A DNA stretch of 64,000 nucleotides, taken from assembly GCA_020722065.1 (NCBI GenBank), contig DYLK01000007.1, positions 36,934 to 100,933 on the forward strand, in the 5' to 3' direction. This DNA is from Melioribacter roseus. GTDB lineage: Bacteria > Bacteroidota > Ignavibacteria > Ignavibacteriales > Melioribacteraceae. Below the pieces are notes generated by a model that was not told where the DNA came from, made no database searches, and saw nothing but the letters and a program-made list of their open reading frames with translations. Positions 33,481-43,296 of the stretch are shown piece by piece. Numbering within the stretch: the first letter of the stretch is position 1; every line of letters starts with the position of its first letter. The position numbers were made by a program, and so were the translations under genes.

Positions 33481-35397
33481 TTAGCTCTTTGGTATTTCAA
33501 AAATAATTTTTGTACCTTTTTCAACTTCTGTTTGTATTTCAAACTTAATTTTTTTCTTTGTCAAAAGATAAATATTTTCAATCCTTTCTTGTGTGATTTT
33601 TATCGCATAAGATTTATGATTTTCTTTTATTTCATTACTGAACCCATGTCCGTTATCTTCTACCAAAATTAATAAAGAATCATCTTTTTCATTAATTTCG
33701 ACAAAAATCACTCCTTTGCCAAAATCCATATTTTTAATTCCATGTTCAACAGCATTTTCAATAAATGGTTGAAGTAACATAGAAGGTATTTTTATTTGTT
33801 CTGGAATTAAATTTTCATCAATTTTTATTTCAAATGAAAATGAATTTGAAAAACGCAGTTGCTGAAGTTTCAAGTAATAATCCAAAATCTGAATTTCTTT
33901 TTCCAACGTTATTGAATCTTCCCTTGAACTTTCCAATATCAATCGCATTAATCTTGCAAAATCAGAGAGATAATCAGCAGCTTCAAAAGGTTTTTTTTGT
34001 AAAATGAAGTTTTGAATTGCATTTAATGAATTAAATATAAAATGGGGATTAAGTTGAACACGCAACATTTTTTGTTCATTCAAAGAAGCATTTAATTCTG
34101 CTTGAATTCTTTTATTTCTTACAATTAAATATATAACTAAACTTGCTAGTAGTATTGCCACTAACAAAATTACGAACAAAACACCTTGTGTACGCAATTG
34201 CGTGTCTTTCAACTCATTTTCTTTATCCAAAAATTCTATTTGTCGCTCTTTTTGTTTTGTATTAAACTGTGTTTCCATTTGAGCAATTTGCTTTTTAACA
34301 TCCAAATTCTCTAACGAATCTTTAATTATCTCATATTTTTTAAAATAAAAATAAGCTGAATCGTATTGATTTTTCAATTCATAAAGTTCACGCATATAAA
34401 AGTAAATATCTTTTTTCTCTATTGGATAATTTCCATTTTTTGCTAATGATAAGGCTTTTCGATACAACATTTCAGCTTCATTAAAATTCTTTAGATAAAA
34501 ATGATTCTGCCCCAAAGAAATATAAGAGGTTATTAATCCCCAATAATTTTTCAATTTCTTGTTAATTTCCAAACCTTCGCGAATATATGGCAAAGCAGTG
34601 ATATATTTCTTTTGCTTCAACAATATATCGCCAATGTTGTTGGCAGAAACTGCAATTCCAATTAAATAACCTTTTTTTTCACTTAATTCATAATTTTTTT
34701 GGTAATACAATTTTGCTTTTTCAAAATCATTTTTTTCATCATATAAAAATGCAAGCTCGTTGTTTACATTAATAACTGTTTCGAAATTCGCATATTTTTC
34801 ATTTGGAATCAGTTTTTCAGCAGTTAAAATATATTCCTTATATTTCTCTCGATTTCCCACTAAATTGAAAAGTTTCCCAATTTCGCAGTAGTAGTGTGCA
34901 ATGTCTGTAGAATCTCCAGTTTCAAGCAATGTTGATAATGCTTTTGTCGAACTTTCAATTGCTTGTGTATATTTGCCAACCATTGCAGCAGTTGTTCCAT
35001 AATTCATCAGAACAGTTGCATAAACTTTTTTATCGCCCTTTTTCTTAAAATATTCAGCAACATCTTCATACAATTTTAACGCTTCGGGTATTTCGTTTAG
35101 ATTACTATAATTTAATGCCATCACATTCAAAATTACGTGTTCAGCTTGTTCCCTTTTTGAAGATTTTGCTAATTTCAAAGCTTTTTCTAACCATAAATTA
35201 CTTTCCTTCGGATCAAAATCAGAAAGGTAAACTCCTAAATCGTAATATGATTGGATTTGTGGAAGTGTATCTTTACCATTTTTATGTTTTGAGATAAGCT
35301 GTTTTAAGGAATCAACTTTCTCAAAATCTTGTGCAAAACTTGCCGTAAAGCATAGAAGAATTAAATAAATTGATATTTTAAATAAAGTTCTGAACAT
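33481..35397 (-). CDS. TPR-containing sensor histidine kinase, LytS/His_kinase type
   Basis: Membrane kinase of 638 residues. Signal peptide (1-22, ending TASFAQ), then a periplasmic array of roughly seven TPR repeats (about 40-370; for example YYCEIGKLFNLVG and AEMLYRKALSLAK), a short coiled coil (METQFNTKQKERQIEF), one membrane helix (LFVILLVAILLASLVIYLIV, about 400-420) and a cytoplasmic kinase. The kinase has the His_kinase-family box QLNPHFIFNSLNAIQNF (phospho-His near 450) and the ATPase motifs PSMLLQPFIENAVEHGI and DNGHGF. This TPR-TM-His_kinase plan is widespread in Bacteroidetes. Partner: the LytTR regulator three bases downstream. The sensed signal is unknown. Confidence 0.93.
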   Translation of the reverse strand: MFRTLFKISIYLILLCFTASFAQDFEKVDSLKQLISKHKNGKDTLPQIQSYYDLGVYLSDFDPKESNLWLEKALKLAKSSKREQAEHVILNVMALNYSNLNEIPEALKLYEDVAEYFKKKGDKKVYATVLMNYGTTAAMVGKYTQAIESSTKALSTLLETGDSTDIAHYYCEIGKLFNLVGNREKYKEYILTAEKLIPNEKYANFETVINVNNELAFLYDEKNDFEKAKLYYQKNYELSEKKGYLIGIAVSANNIGDILLKQKKYITALPYIREGLEINKKLKNYWGLITSYISLGQNHFYLKNFNEAEMLYRKALSLAKNGNYPIEKKDIYFYMRELYELKNQYDSAYFYFKKYEIIKDSLENLDVKKQIAQMETQFNTKQKERQIEFLDKENELKDTQLRTQGVLFVILLVAILLASLVIYLIVRNKRIQAELNASLNEQKMLRVQLNPHFIFNSLNAIQNFILQKKPFEAADYLSDFARLMRLILESSREDSITLEKEIQILDYYLKLQQLRFSNSFSFEIKIDENLIPEQIKIPSMLLQPFIENAVEHGIKNMDFGKGVIFVEINEKDDSLLILVEDNGHGFSNEIKENHKSYAIKITQERIENIYLLTKKKIKFEIQTEVEKGTKIIFEIPKS

Positions 35398-35476
35398 CGA
35401 TTGATTTTTTACTCTTTCAAATTAATAGTTTTAAGATAAAGATAATCTCTATTTTTGTAAGAAAAAAATTTGAAAT

Positions 35477-36133
35477 ATGACAAGAAGAAAGCAGCAAAAA
35501 AAAGATACTATCCATCTGTTTCAAAATGTAATTTTATCAGATAATGGGAATGTTGAACAAAAAATCTTGAATTATCTTCAGCCAAATAAAGATTTTGTTC
35601 TCGAAATTGGTTGTGGTCGCGGCGATTATTCAATCGCACTCGCACAGAAATTCCCTAACAAAAATTTTGTAGCACTTGATATTAAACCAGCAAGATTGTG
35701 GAACGGAGCCGATTTTTCCTCAAAAATAGGAATAAAAAATATTGTTTTCTTACACGGAGACGCATTTTTACTTGATGAATGGTTTACATCGCTTAAATTC
35801 GCTGAAATTTGGATAACTTTTCCTGACCCACATTTCAAAAAGCGATTGGAAAAAAGTAGATTAACAAATTTCCTTTTCTTAAAAAAATATATGAATATAC
35901 TTTTACCAAATGGATATGTACACTTAAAAACTGACGATGAAATGACTTACAATTATACCTTAGAACAAATTGATATAATAAATGCTAAAATTGATTTTTT
36001 ATCAGAAGACATTTACTCAAGTTCGGAATTAAATGAAATTTTTAGCATTAAAACAAAGTATGAAGAAAAACACTTATTAGATGGGAAAACAATAAAAATC
36101 ATAAAATTTAACTTCTCATCAGAATTAGAATAA
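35477..36133 (+). CDS. trmB: tRNA (guanine-N7-)-methyltransferase
   Basis: SAM-dependent enzyme that makes m7G46 in the variable loop of tRNAs. The 218-residue protein shows the SAM site FVLEIGCGRGDYSIALA, NFVALDIKPARLW, then the TrmB signature ITFPDPHFKKRLEKSRL (usual form FPDPWPKKRHxKRRL) and LKTDDEMTYNYTLEQI. A basic N-terminus (MTRRKQQKK) is common. It is followed by the SRP RNA after 34 bases. The start ATG 35477 is 10 bases after an A-rich stretch with no clear ribosome site. Confidence 0.93.
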   Translation: MTRRKQQKKDTIHLFQNVILSDNGNVEQKILNYLQPNKDFVLEIGCGRGDYSIALAQKFPNKNFVALDIKPARLWNGADFSSKIGIKNIVFLHGDAFLLDEWFTSLKFAEIWITFPDPHFKKRLEKSRLTNFLFLKKYMNILLPNGYVHLKTDDEMTYNYTLEQIDIINAKIDFLSEDIYSSSELNEIFSIKTKYEEKHLLDGKTIKIIKFNFSSELE

Positions 36134-36167
36134 TGAAAAATAAATTATATTTGCTACCTAAATTTTT

Positions 36168-36260
36168 GGAGGTGTGCCGACAGTTTGATGCCCAATCCCA
36201 TCAGGTCCGAAAGGAAGCAGTGGTTAGCAGACATTCTGGGTGGCATTCCCTCCTTTTTTT
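36168..36260 (+). ncRNA. ffs: Signal recognition particle RNA (small bacterial 4.5S type)
   Basis: About 86-nt hairpin RNA. Ends GGAGG (36168-36172) and CCTCC (36249-36253) pair, followed by seven T as terminator. The domain IV core reads CAGGTCCGAAAGGAAGCAG (36202-36220) with the matching symmetric loop on the other side (AGCAGACATTCTGGG). This is the Ffh-binding site. The apical tetraloop is GAAA rather than the commoner GGAA, both GNRA. It targets ribosomes making membrane and exported proteins to the membrane with Ffh and FtsY, whose genes are not in this window. Confidence 0.95.
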
Positions 36261-36717
36261 ATGTATAAATCAGAAAATCTAAATTCCCCGTAAATTTTTG
36301 CACACTATTTAAAAAGCTAATCTTAGCAATTGTGCCAGGGTGAAAATTGATAGCTAAACCAGTATTTGAAATTAAGTTTGATGCGTGGTATGAAATACCA
36401 GGTTGGTGACCAACAAAAACTATATTTTCGGCATCAATTGAATTAGCAATCGTGATAATAAAATCGGAAGTTGAACTTGATTGTAAATCATTTTCGAGAA
36501 TTATTTCATTCTTTACATCAAATTTATTGCGAATTAATTCCGCCGTTTGTTTGGCTCTAATTAATGGGGATGAAAAGATATAATCAATTTGCGGAGAATG
36601 TTTTTCCCAAAACTTTAATGTTTTATTAAATTTTTCAATTCCCTCTTTGCTAAGTTCTCTGTAAAAATCCTTTATCCCTTTTTCGGCTTTTGCGTGTCTG
36701 ACTAAATAAATATTCAT
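36259..36717 (-). CDS. sixA: Phosphohistidine phosphatase, SixA family
   Basis: Histidine-phosphatase-superfamily protein of 152 residues. The catalytic RHA variant of the RHG motif is at the N-terminus (MNIYLVRHAKAEKG, His8), with the second Arg in SSPLIRAKQTAEL and the second His in VFVGHQPGIS. The short, capless form is typical of SixA, which removes phosphate from phosphohistidine in phosphorelay or PTS proteins. Substrate is not known here. Its stop (36259) overlaps the T tract that ends the SRP RNA on the other strand, a very tight convergent arrangement. Confidence 0.87.
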   Translation of the reverse strand: MNIYLVRHAKAEKGIKDFYRELSKEGIEKFNKTLKFWEKHSPQIDYIFSSPLIRAKQTAELIRNKFDVKNEIILENDLQSSSTSDFIITIANSIDAENIVFVGHQPGISYHASNLISNTGLAINFHPGTIAKISFLNSVQKFTGNLDFLIYT

Positions 36718-36769
36718 AATTGGTAATCTTTTGTTATATTTTATTTTATAATAATAGCCGAAAATTAAC

Positions 36770-38605
36770 GTGAAAAAACTAATTCTCTATCTATTTTTTG
36801 TCCCAATTTTTCTTTTTGGGAAAGCAGAGTCTGAAATTACAAAACAAGTAATTTTAAGTGGAATTGAATTTAATATTGAAATTCCCATTTCAGATTCAAT
36901 TGGGAACTATATGATTAAAACTGAAGACGGGAAAGTTATTCAAGCAGAAATAAAATTGAATAATTTTAAAAATCTAAAAATTGATGATGCTGGAAAGTAC
37001 TTCGTATATCAAAATCAGAAAATAGTTAAAGAAATTAGAGTTTTGCATGCTTGGATTTCAATTTTACCTCCACTCGTGGCAATATTTTTGGCTTTAATTT
37101 TTAAAGAAGTACTAATTTCTCTTTTTGCTGGAATTTTTGTCGGAACTTTCTTTCTTTATGATTACAATCTTTTTTCAGCTTTTTTAAGAGTTGCTGATAC
37201 CATTCTGATAAATGTTATTGCTGATAGAGACCACATTTTTATAATACTTTTCACAATGTTAATTGGTGGCGTTGTTGGAATAATTTCAGCTAATGGCGGA
37301 ACTTTAGGTTTAGCAAATAAAATAATTCAATGGGCTAAAACTCCAAAAAGTGGAATGATTGCAACATGGTTTTTGGGGGTAATCATTTTCTTTGATGATT
37401 ACGCTAATTCTCTTTTAGTGGGAAATATGATGAGACCTATTACAGACAAATTGAAAATATCTCGTGAAAAGTTAGCTTTTATTGTTGATTCTACTTCAGC
37501 TCCAATAACTTCACTTGTAATTGTAAGCACTTGGATTGGGTTTGAACTTGGTTTAATTTCAGAAGCATTAAAGATTACGGGAATTCAACTTTCTTCTTAC
37601 GATGTTTTTATTCAAAGTTTGCCTTATAGATTTTACCCAATTGCAATAATCTTCTTTGTTTTTTGGAATAGTTATTCAAATAGAGATTTTGGCCCGATGT
37701 TAATTGCTGAAAAGAATGCAAGAAACGGGAATTACAATTTTTCTGAAATTACGGCAAACAAAATCAGTAGCAGAAAATATTTTGAAGTGAAATCCCCCAA
37801 ATGGTATAACTCCCTTATTCCAATTTTAATTATACTATTACTTACTTTGTACGGATTATATTTCACTGGAATTCAAGCAATTGAAAAATTAGGATTAACT
37901 AACTACTCAATCCGAGAAATAATCAGTAATTCTGATTCTTATTCAGCTTTACTATGGGCAAGCTTTATTGCAGTTTTTGTCGCAATTTTTCTTACAATTT
38001 GGCAAAAAATTAAAAGACTTCACGATGTAATTGATGATTTATGGGAAGGACTTCGTTCGATGTTTGTTGCTGTTGTTATCCTAATTTTTGCTTGGGGAAT
38101 TAGCTCAATTACAGCCGAACTCCACACTGCAGATTATTTAATTTCAGTAATTATTGGAAATGTTAACATTGAATTTATTTCGATTTTAGTTTTTTTAGTT
38201 GCTGCTTTAACAAGTTTTTCAACTGGAACAAGTTGGGGAACAATGGCGATTATTATGCCAATTGTTGTGCCTTTGACTTGGCAAATTGGACTTTCAGATA
38301 ATTTATCACAAAACATAATCCAATTTCATTTGCTTAATGTTGTGGGGTCAGTACTTGCTGGTGCAGTTTTTGGTGATCATTGCTCCCCAATTGCCGATAC
38401 AACAATTTTAAGTTCACTTGCCTCAAGTTGTAATCACATTGAACATGTTAGGACTCAACTACCTTACGCTATTTTAGCGGGAATTGCTTCAGTAACATTT
38501 GGAAATTTCGGTGTGCTTTTAGGTTTGCCAATTTGGCTAATTTACATTCTTCTATTTGGATTTTTGATAGGTTACTTGCAAATAAAAGGAGAAAAAGTTA
38601 GTTAA
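36770..38605 (+). CDS. Na+/H+ antiporter, NhaC family
   Basis: A 611-residue membrane protein with about 13 hydrophobic helices, preceded by a signal peptide and a short beta-rich extracytoplasmic domain (about 20-90). Family signatures: a helix break FFDDYANSLLVGN, the pseudo-repeat GTSWGTMAIIMPI, and FGDHCSPIADTTILSS. It should exchange Na+ for H+ for pH and sodium homeostasis; other NhaC members carry malate/lactate or amino acids, which the local sequence does not exclude. GTG start at 36770, divergent from sixA by 52 bases. Its stop overlaps the convergent HDOD gene by eight bases. Confidence 0.9.
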   Translation: MKKLILYLFFVPIFLFGKAESEITKQVILSGIEFNIEIPISDSIGNYMIKTEDGKVIQAEIKLNNFKNLKIDDAGKYFVYQNQKIVKEIRVLHAWISILPPLVAIFLALIFKEVLISLFAGIFVGTFFLYDYNLFSAFLRVADTILINVIADRDHIFIILFTMLIGGVVGIISANGGTLGLANKIIQWAKTPKSGMIATWFLGVIIFFDDYANSLLVGNMMRPITDKLKISREKLAFIVDSTSAPITSLVIVSTWIGFELGLISEALKITGIQLSSYDVFIQSLPYRFYPIAIIFFVFWNSYSNRDFGPMLIAEKNARNGNYNFSEITANKISSRKYFEVKSPKWYNSLIPILIILLLTLYGLYFTGIQAIEKLGLTNYSIREIISNSDSYSALLWASFIAVFVAIFLTIWQKIKRLHDVIDDLWEGLRSMFVAVVILIFAWGISSITAELHTADYLISVIIGNVNIEFISILVFLVAALTSFSTGTSWGTMAIIMPIVVPLTWQIGLSDNLSQNIIQFHLLNVVGSVLAGAVFGDHCSPIADTTILSSLASSCNHIEHVRTQLPYAILAGIASVTFGNFGVLLGLPIWLIYILLFGFLIGYLQIKGEKVS

Positions 38606-39455
38606 AGATTATAGAAATCATTTCTTCATAAATTTTTGTTATTTCGTCTTTCGAATTTTCGAAGAATGTTTCGTCAAGTTGCAGAAATTCACAAATACGG
38701 TGGTCAGTTTCTGGTAAATAATTATCACCTGGATTTCCAAATTTGAATTTTCGAGCGTAAATATTCGAAACATAGATTATTGCCAATGTAAGATCCAATT
38801 TCCCATCTACATAACCAATTTCATGATATTTTGCAGTTTTAATAATTTCTTGAGGCTGATTCCATTTTTCTAAAATCCAACTTCCAATTTCCGTATGATC
38901 ATAGCCAAAAATCGCTTCTTCTTCATCACATATTTTTGTCCCCTTTTCTGCAACATTATCAAGAACAATTCTGCATTCTTTGTAGAATTCAGTAAAAAGA
39001 AATAACTTACCAATATCGTGTAAAATTCCAGCAAGAAATAAATCTTCAAGATTTTTAATATTAAGATGTTTCCCAATAAACCTTGCAATAACTCCAACAG
39101 CAATCGTGTGTTTCCAAAAATCTTGTGGTTTAAATTTTTGAAGTACTTTGCCCATTTTAATTAAATTCATAACCGAAACTGCAAGTAAAATGTTGCGAAT
39201 TTCGAAAAACCCAAGATGCATAACTGCTTGAGAAATATTGGTAATTTTTCCAGTTAATCCGAAAATTGGACTATTTGCAATTCTTAAAACTTTGCTTGCT
39301 GAAACTTGGTCAGATGAAATAATTTTTACAATATCGTTTGTAGTGGAATGTCTATTTGCCATTGTATCTACTAACTTTTGGTAAATAATTGGGAGTGTCG
39401 GAAGTTCATTTAGTTTCGCTAAAATTAGTTCTTTTTTCATTTTCTCAAAATTCAT
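38598..39455 (-). CDS. HDOD-domain signalling protein
   Basis: A 285-residue protein made almost wholly of an HDOD domain, a degenerate relative of the HD-GYP fold. It starts KLNELPTLPIIYQKLVDTM, continues SSDQVSASKVLRIANSPIFG and AVMHLGFFEIRNILLAVSV, and retains a HD pair in GILHDIGKLF. The other metal ligands of HD-GYP are not evident, so phosphodiesterase activity is unlikely. HDOD proteins act in regulatory networks, often with response regulators or cyclic-di-GMP systems. No partner gene is adjacent. No signal peptide or membrane segment. Confidence 0.88.
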   Translation of the reverse strand: MNFEKMKKELILAKLNELPTLPIIYQKLVDTMANRHSTTNDIVKIISSDQVSASKVLRIANSPIFGLTGKITNISQAVMHLGFFEIRNILLAVSVMNLIKMGKVLQKFKPQDFWKHTIAVGVIARFIGKHLNIKNLEDLFLAGILHDIGKLFLFTEFYKECRIVLDNVAEKGTKICDEEEAIFGYDHTEIGSWILEKWNQPQEIIKTAKYHEIGYVDGKLDLTLAIIYVSNIYARKFKFGNPGDNYLPETDHRICEFLQLDETFFENSKDEITKIYEEMISIIFN

Positions 39456-39486
39456 TAATTCATTTGTTCAAATATATTAAATGATT

Positions 39487-40149
39487 TCATTTAATATTAA
39501 TTCTTTCTACGAACTTCATCAACAAAAAAGCAGTAATTCCCCAAATTACACCAAATTGTGTTCTGTAAACATAAACTGGGTAATTATTAATTTCACGAGA
39601 TTTTTGATATTTACTTGGCAATTTCAATTCTTCAGCTGGAAAAGTGATAACGTTTTTGCCATTTTCTGTTTTATCTGGATTTATTGAAATATTAAAACTG
39701 AATTTTTCGGGTAGATTTTTTTTGAAAAAGGAAAGCGGAAGTGCAAATACTTGTTCAACTTCTTCTTTGTGAAATTTAATTTGGTTTATATTGTCAATTT
39801 CTATTTCTGCAATAAAAGCATCTACAAAAACCCCTGTAATATTCACAAAACTTCCTAATTTACCAATATATTTTATTTGATTTCTTTTAAGCGACAATTC
39901 TTCCATTGTTTCACGAATCGCAGTTTTTTTGAAAGTTTTATCATTTATATCAAATTGCCCGCCTGGGAAACAGACTTCACCTGGCTGCTTAATTCCTTTA
40001 GATCGAATTTCGAACAAAATGTGCATTTCGCCATCTTGGAAGAAAAATGGTATAAGTACAGCAGACTTAAAAAAATAATCGCAATTTAACAATCTTGGTT
40101 CTTTATACAGACTAAATTCGATATTATTTATTTGTACTTGTTTTTTCAT
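39487..40149 (-). CDS. Nudix hydrolase, CoA pyrophosphatase-like
   Basis: Nudix-fold pyrophosphatase. I start at ATG 40149 (220 residues) because the upstream part of the frame encodes a Cys/Ile/Lys stretch with no family likeness. The motif reads CFPGGQFDINDKTFKKTAIRET-MEEL; the essential REtxEE core is intact, although the final Gly of the canonical box is Ser (EELSL). The QPGEVCFPGG-D-TAIRE layout matches the NudL/YeaB coenzyme A diphosphatase group, which cuts CoA to 3',5'-ADP and phosphopantetheine. Other nucleotide diphosphates remain possible. Divergent from the haem operon. Confidence 0.83.
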   Translation of the reverse strand: MKKQVQINNIEFSLYKEPRLLNCDYFFKSAVLIPFFFQDGEMHILFEIRSKGIKQPGEVCFPGGQFDINDKTFKKTAIRETMEELSLKRNQIKYIGKLGSFVNITGVFVDAFIAEIEIDNINQIKFHKEEVEQVFALPLSFFKKNLPEKFSFNISINPDKTENGKNVITFPAEELKLPSKYQKSREINNYPVYVYRTQFGVIWGITAFLLMKFVERINIK

Positions 40150-40253
40150 TTTCTTAATAGAAATAGATATGTTACATTTGAATTGTAAACTTAAATCAAA
40201 AATAAGCCAATTCCCAAACAAATAAATGAATTTTCAGTAAATAAAAGCACAAA

Positions 40254-41078
40254 ATGGACAGTTTTATAAACATCTTAAATTTATTCTTGTTGTTGTTCTA
40301 CATTCTTTCATTCACATCATATTTTCTCGATTTTAAGAATGATTTGCCTTTTTTTAAGAATAGCAAAAGAATTTTTTTGTTTCTAACCATTTTAATTCAT
40401 CTGATTTTTATTGTTTTGTTAACCAATGAATTGAAGCATTTTCCTATTACAAATAAATTTGAGATATTTTCCTTCATTTCTTTCTCGATTGTTTTTACAT
40501 ATTTTTTGATTGAATTACTGACCGACATCAAAGGAACTGGATTATTTTTGCTTGCTTTTTCGCTGATTTTACAATTTCAATCAGTTTTCCTTTTCAAGCT
40601 AAATCCAAATGTTTTACCAATCTTGAAATCAATTCCAATGGGACTTCACATCTCGACAGCAATTTTGAGTTACACGGCATTTTCAATTTCTGCGGTTTAC
40701 GGAATTTTATATTTTCTGCTCTATAATAGCATAAAAACTAACAAATTTGGGTTATATTTTAATAAACTCCCAGATTTAGAAATTCTCGAAAAATTATCGT
40801 TCACTGCAATGTCAATCGGGATAATTTTGCTTTCAATTGCAATAATTATTGGGATAATTTGGCTACCTATTGCCTTCACAAATTTCAATTATTATGATCC
40901 CAAAATTATTTCAACATTTATTGTTTGGATTTTTTATGTAGTAGGAATAATACGAAAGGAGCTTGGGAATCTTTATGGTAAAAAATTGATTAGGTTTGCA
41001 ATTATTGGATTATTCTTAATAATTTTGGCAAGTATGGGGTCTTCATTTTTCACTTACTCATTCCACACTTTTGATTGA
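40254..41078 (+). CDS. HemX/CcsA-like membrane protein at the head of the haem operon
   Basis: An eight-helix membrane protein of 274 residues of the cytochrome c assembly (CcmC/CcsA/HemX) superfamily. Conserved His stand at LHISTAILSYTAFSIS (periplasmic-face region) and in the last segment FFTYSFHTFD, both typical haem-ligating positions, but the tryptophan-rich WWD loop of true haem-handling CcsA is not obvious (only IIWLPIAF). Its place 12 bases before hemA mirrors HemX, which lowers glutamyl-tRNA reductase level in Bacillus. So either regulation of HemA or haem handling is likely; the context favours HemX. Confidence 0.75.
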   Translation: MDSFINILNLFLLLFYILSFTSYFLDFKNDLPFFKNSKRIFLFLTILIHLIFIVLLTNELKHFPITNKFEIFSFISFSIVFTYFLIELLTDIKGTGLFLLAFSLILQFQSVFLFKLNPNVLPILKSIPMGLHISTAILSYTAFSISAVYGILYFLLYNSIKTNKFGLYFNKLPDLEILEKLSFTAMSIGIILLSIAIIIGIIWLPIAFTNFNYYDPKIISTFIVWIFYVVGIIRKELGNLYGKKLIRFAIIGLFLIILASMGSSFFTYSFHTFD

Positions 41079-41090
41079 AAGGTTTTTTGA

Positions 41091-42368
41091 ATGGAAATTA
41101 TCGGAATTAGTTTAAGCTATCGAACTTGTTCTGTAGATAAAAGAGAATCACTTTATCTTACAAACTCCGAAATTCAAGAACTTATCACAATTCTTAAAAA
41201 GGAATTACTACTCGAAGGGATAATTATTTCAACTTGTAATCGGACTGAAATATTGGGCTTAACAAAAAATGATTCTATTCAACCAATTGATTTGATAAAT
41301 GAAATACTCAAATTCAAACCAATCGAAAATTTAACCACAGATGATTTTCTAAAGTTTTTTAATTGTACTGCCGTAAAACACATTCTCGAAGTCGTTTCAG
41401 GAATAGATTCATTAATTATTGGTGACAGCCAGATTCTTGGACAAGTTAAAGATGCATTCATTCTTTCAGAAAATTCTAAATTTTTAGGGACAATATTTCA
41501 TAGAATCGAACAAATTTCATTAAAATTAGGGAAAAAAGTAATATCAGAAACAATTTTAGGCGAAGGGGCAGTTTCCGTAAGTTACGCAGCAATTAAAGTT
41601 ATCGAAAAAATATTTTCACATTTTCAAAATAAAAAAGCACTAATTATTGGGGCAGGTGAAACTGCCGAATTAGCTGCTTTGCATTTGAAAGAATTGAATT
41701 TAGAAAAGATTTATATTACAAACAGAACTCGAGAAAAAGGTGAAAATTTAGCGGACAAAATTTCAGCAGAATTTATTGAGTTTGAAAATTTTGATTCTAT
41801 CATACAAGAAATTGATATTCTCATTTCCGCCACAAGCTCACCAAATTATCTAATTAATTTTGACCAGATAAATTCCTTCAGAAAATTCAGAAGAGGAAAA
41901 CCACTTGTTATAATGGATATTGCAATTCCGCGTGATATCGACCCAAAAGTAGCAAATTTAGATTGGATTTTTTACCACGATGTCGATTCGTTACAAAAAA
42001 TTATCGACCAAAATATCGAAAAGCGAAAAGCTGAGATCCCAAAAATTAAATCATTTATTCAAGAGGAAATGGTTACATTTTTCTCGTGGTACAATACTTT
42101 ACAAATAATTCCAACACTTAAAAATTTCCGCGATTTTTTTGAAGAAATTCGTTCCGATGAATTTGAAAAAATCAAAAATAAATTATTGCCCGAAGAAATC
42201 GAAAAAGTGGAAAATATGACAAAACGATTAATCGGAAGAATTTTGCATAACCCAACAATCAATCTAAAAAAACTATCTGAAGATGGTTCAAACTATGAAA
42301 AATCTTCAAAATATTCTAAAATGTTAATAGAGCTTTTTAATCTTAATAAATCGAGTAAATATGAATAA
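41091..42368 (+). CDS. hemA: Glutamyl-tRNA reductase
   Basis: First enzyme of the C5 tetrapyrrole route: reduces glutamyl-tRNA(Glu) to glutamate-1-semialdehyde with NADPH. 425 residues. The nucleophile Cys is in the block IISTCNRTEI (near 48), followed by SGIDSLIIGDSQILGQVKDA, GEGAVSVSYAAIK and the NADPH fold ALIIGAGETAELAALHL (near 183). The C-terminal dimerisation helices are present, which in other bacteria are a target of regulation. Last 8 bases overlap hemC. Confidence 0.95.
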   Translation: MEIIGISLSYRTCSVDKRESLYLTNSEIQELITILKKELLLEGIIISTCNRTEILGLTKNDSIQPIDLINEILKFKPIENLTTDDFLKFFNCTAVKHILEVVSGIDSLIIGDSQILGQVKDAFILSENSKFLGTIFHRIEQISLKLGKKVISETILGEGAVSVSYAAIKVIEKIFSHFQNKKALIIGAGETAELAALHLKELNLEKIYITNRTREKGENLADKISAEFIEFENFDSIIQEIDILISATSSPNYLINFDQINSFRKFRRGKPLVIMDIAIPRDIDPKVANLDWIFYHDVDSLQKIIDQNIEKRKAEIPKIKSFIQEEMVTFFSWYNTLQIIPTLKNFRDFFEEIRSDEFEKIKNKLLPEEIEKVENMTKRLIGRILHNPTINLKKLSEDGSNYEKSSKYSKMLIELFNLNKSSKYE

Positions 42369-43296
42369 CTCAGAAAGAAAACTTGTAATCGGAACTCGTA
42401 CAAGCGATTTAGCTTTGTGGCAAGCAAATTTTATAAAATCAGAAATTGAAGCAAATTTTAGTGATATTTCTGTTGAACTAAAACTAATCAAAACAAAGGG
42501 TGATAAAATTCTTGATGTTTCTTTATCAAAAATTGGTGATAAAGGTTTGTTCACAAAAGAATTGGAAATCGCACTTTTAAATAATGAAATCGATTTAGCA
42601 GTCCATAGTTTGAAAGATTTGCAAACAGAAATTCCAAAAGGTTTGAAAATTGCTGCAATCACAAAACGACATGATGTTAGCGATGTTTTGATTGCAAAAA
42701 CAAAAAATGTTACAATCGAAAATTTACCCGAAAATGCCAAAATTGCCACAGGTTCGCTGCGTAGAAAAAGTCAGATTTTGAGTATTCGTCCAGATTTACA
42801 GATTTTTGAATTACGCGGAAATGTCCCAACTCGAATTCAGAAATTTCTTGATTCCAATTGGGATGGAATTATTCTCGCAAAAGCTGGAATTGATAGGTTG
42901 AATTTGGGAAAGCACATTTCGTATGTTATTCCACTTAATCAAATTTTGCCCGCAGTCGGACAAGGAGCTTTGGGAATTGAAATCTCTTCAAAAAACAAGT
43001 TTGCTGAAGAAATAATTTCCAAACTAAATGATGTTAAAACTCAAATTGAAGTAACAGCCGAACGTGCATTTTTGAAGGAATTGCAAGGCGGTTGCCAAGT
43101 TCCAATTGGAGCTTTTGCTGAATTAAAATCAAATGGACTTTATTTAAGTTGTTTTGTCGGCTCGCTTGATGGAGAAATTACTTTCAGGAAAGTCTTGCGT
43201 GGAAGCAAAAAAGATCCTGTAAAACTTGGTAAAACAATAGCAAAAGATATGTTAAAAGCTGGAGCAAAAGAGATTTTAGATGAAATCTATAAATAA
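42361..43296 (+). CDS. hemC: Porphobilinogen deaminase (hydroxymethylbilane synthase)
   Basis: Joins four porphobilinogen units to hydroxymethylbilane. 311 residues with the substrate and cofactor sites GTRTSDLALWQA, AVHSLKDLQTEIP, GTGSLRRKSQ-type (TGSLRRKSQI), LRGNVPTRIQKF, and the dipyrromethane-binding Cys in LQGGCQVPIGAFAEL (near 240). Third gene of the haem operon; overlaps hemA (8 bases) and hemD (17 bases), which suggests translational coupling. Confidence 0.96.
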   Translation: MNNSERKLVIGTRTSDLALWQANFIKSEIEANFSDISVELKLIKTKGDKILDVSLSKIGDKGLFTKELEIALLNNEIDLAVHSLKDLQTEIPKGLKIAAITKRHDVSDVLIAKTKNVTIENLPENAKIATGSLRRKSQILSIRPDLQIFELRGNVPTRIQKFLDSNWDGIILAKAGIDRLNLGKHISYVIPLNQILPAVGQGALGIEISSKNKFAEEIISKLNDVKTQIEVTAERAFLKELQGGCQVPIGAFAELKSNGLYLSCFVGSLDGEITFRKVLRGSKKDPVKLGKTIAKDMLKAGAKEILDEIYK

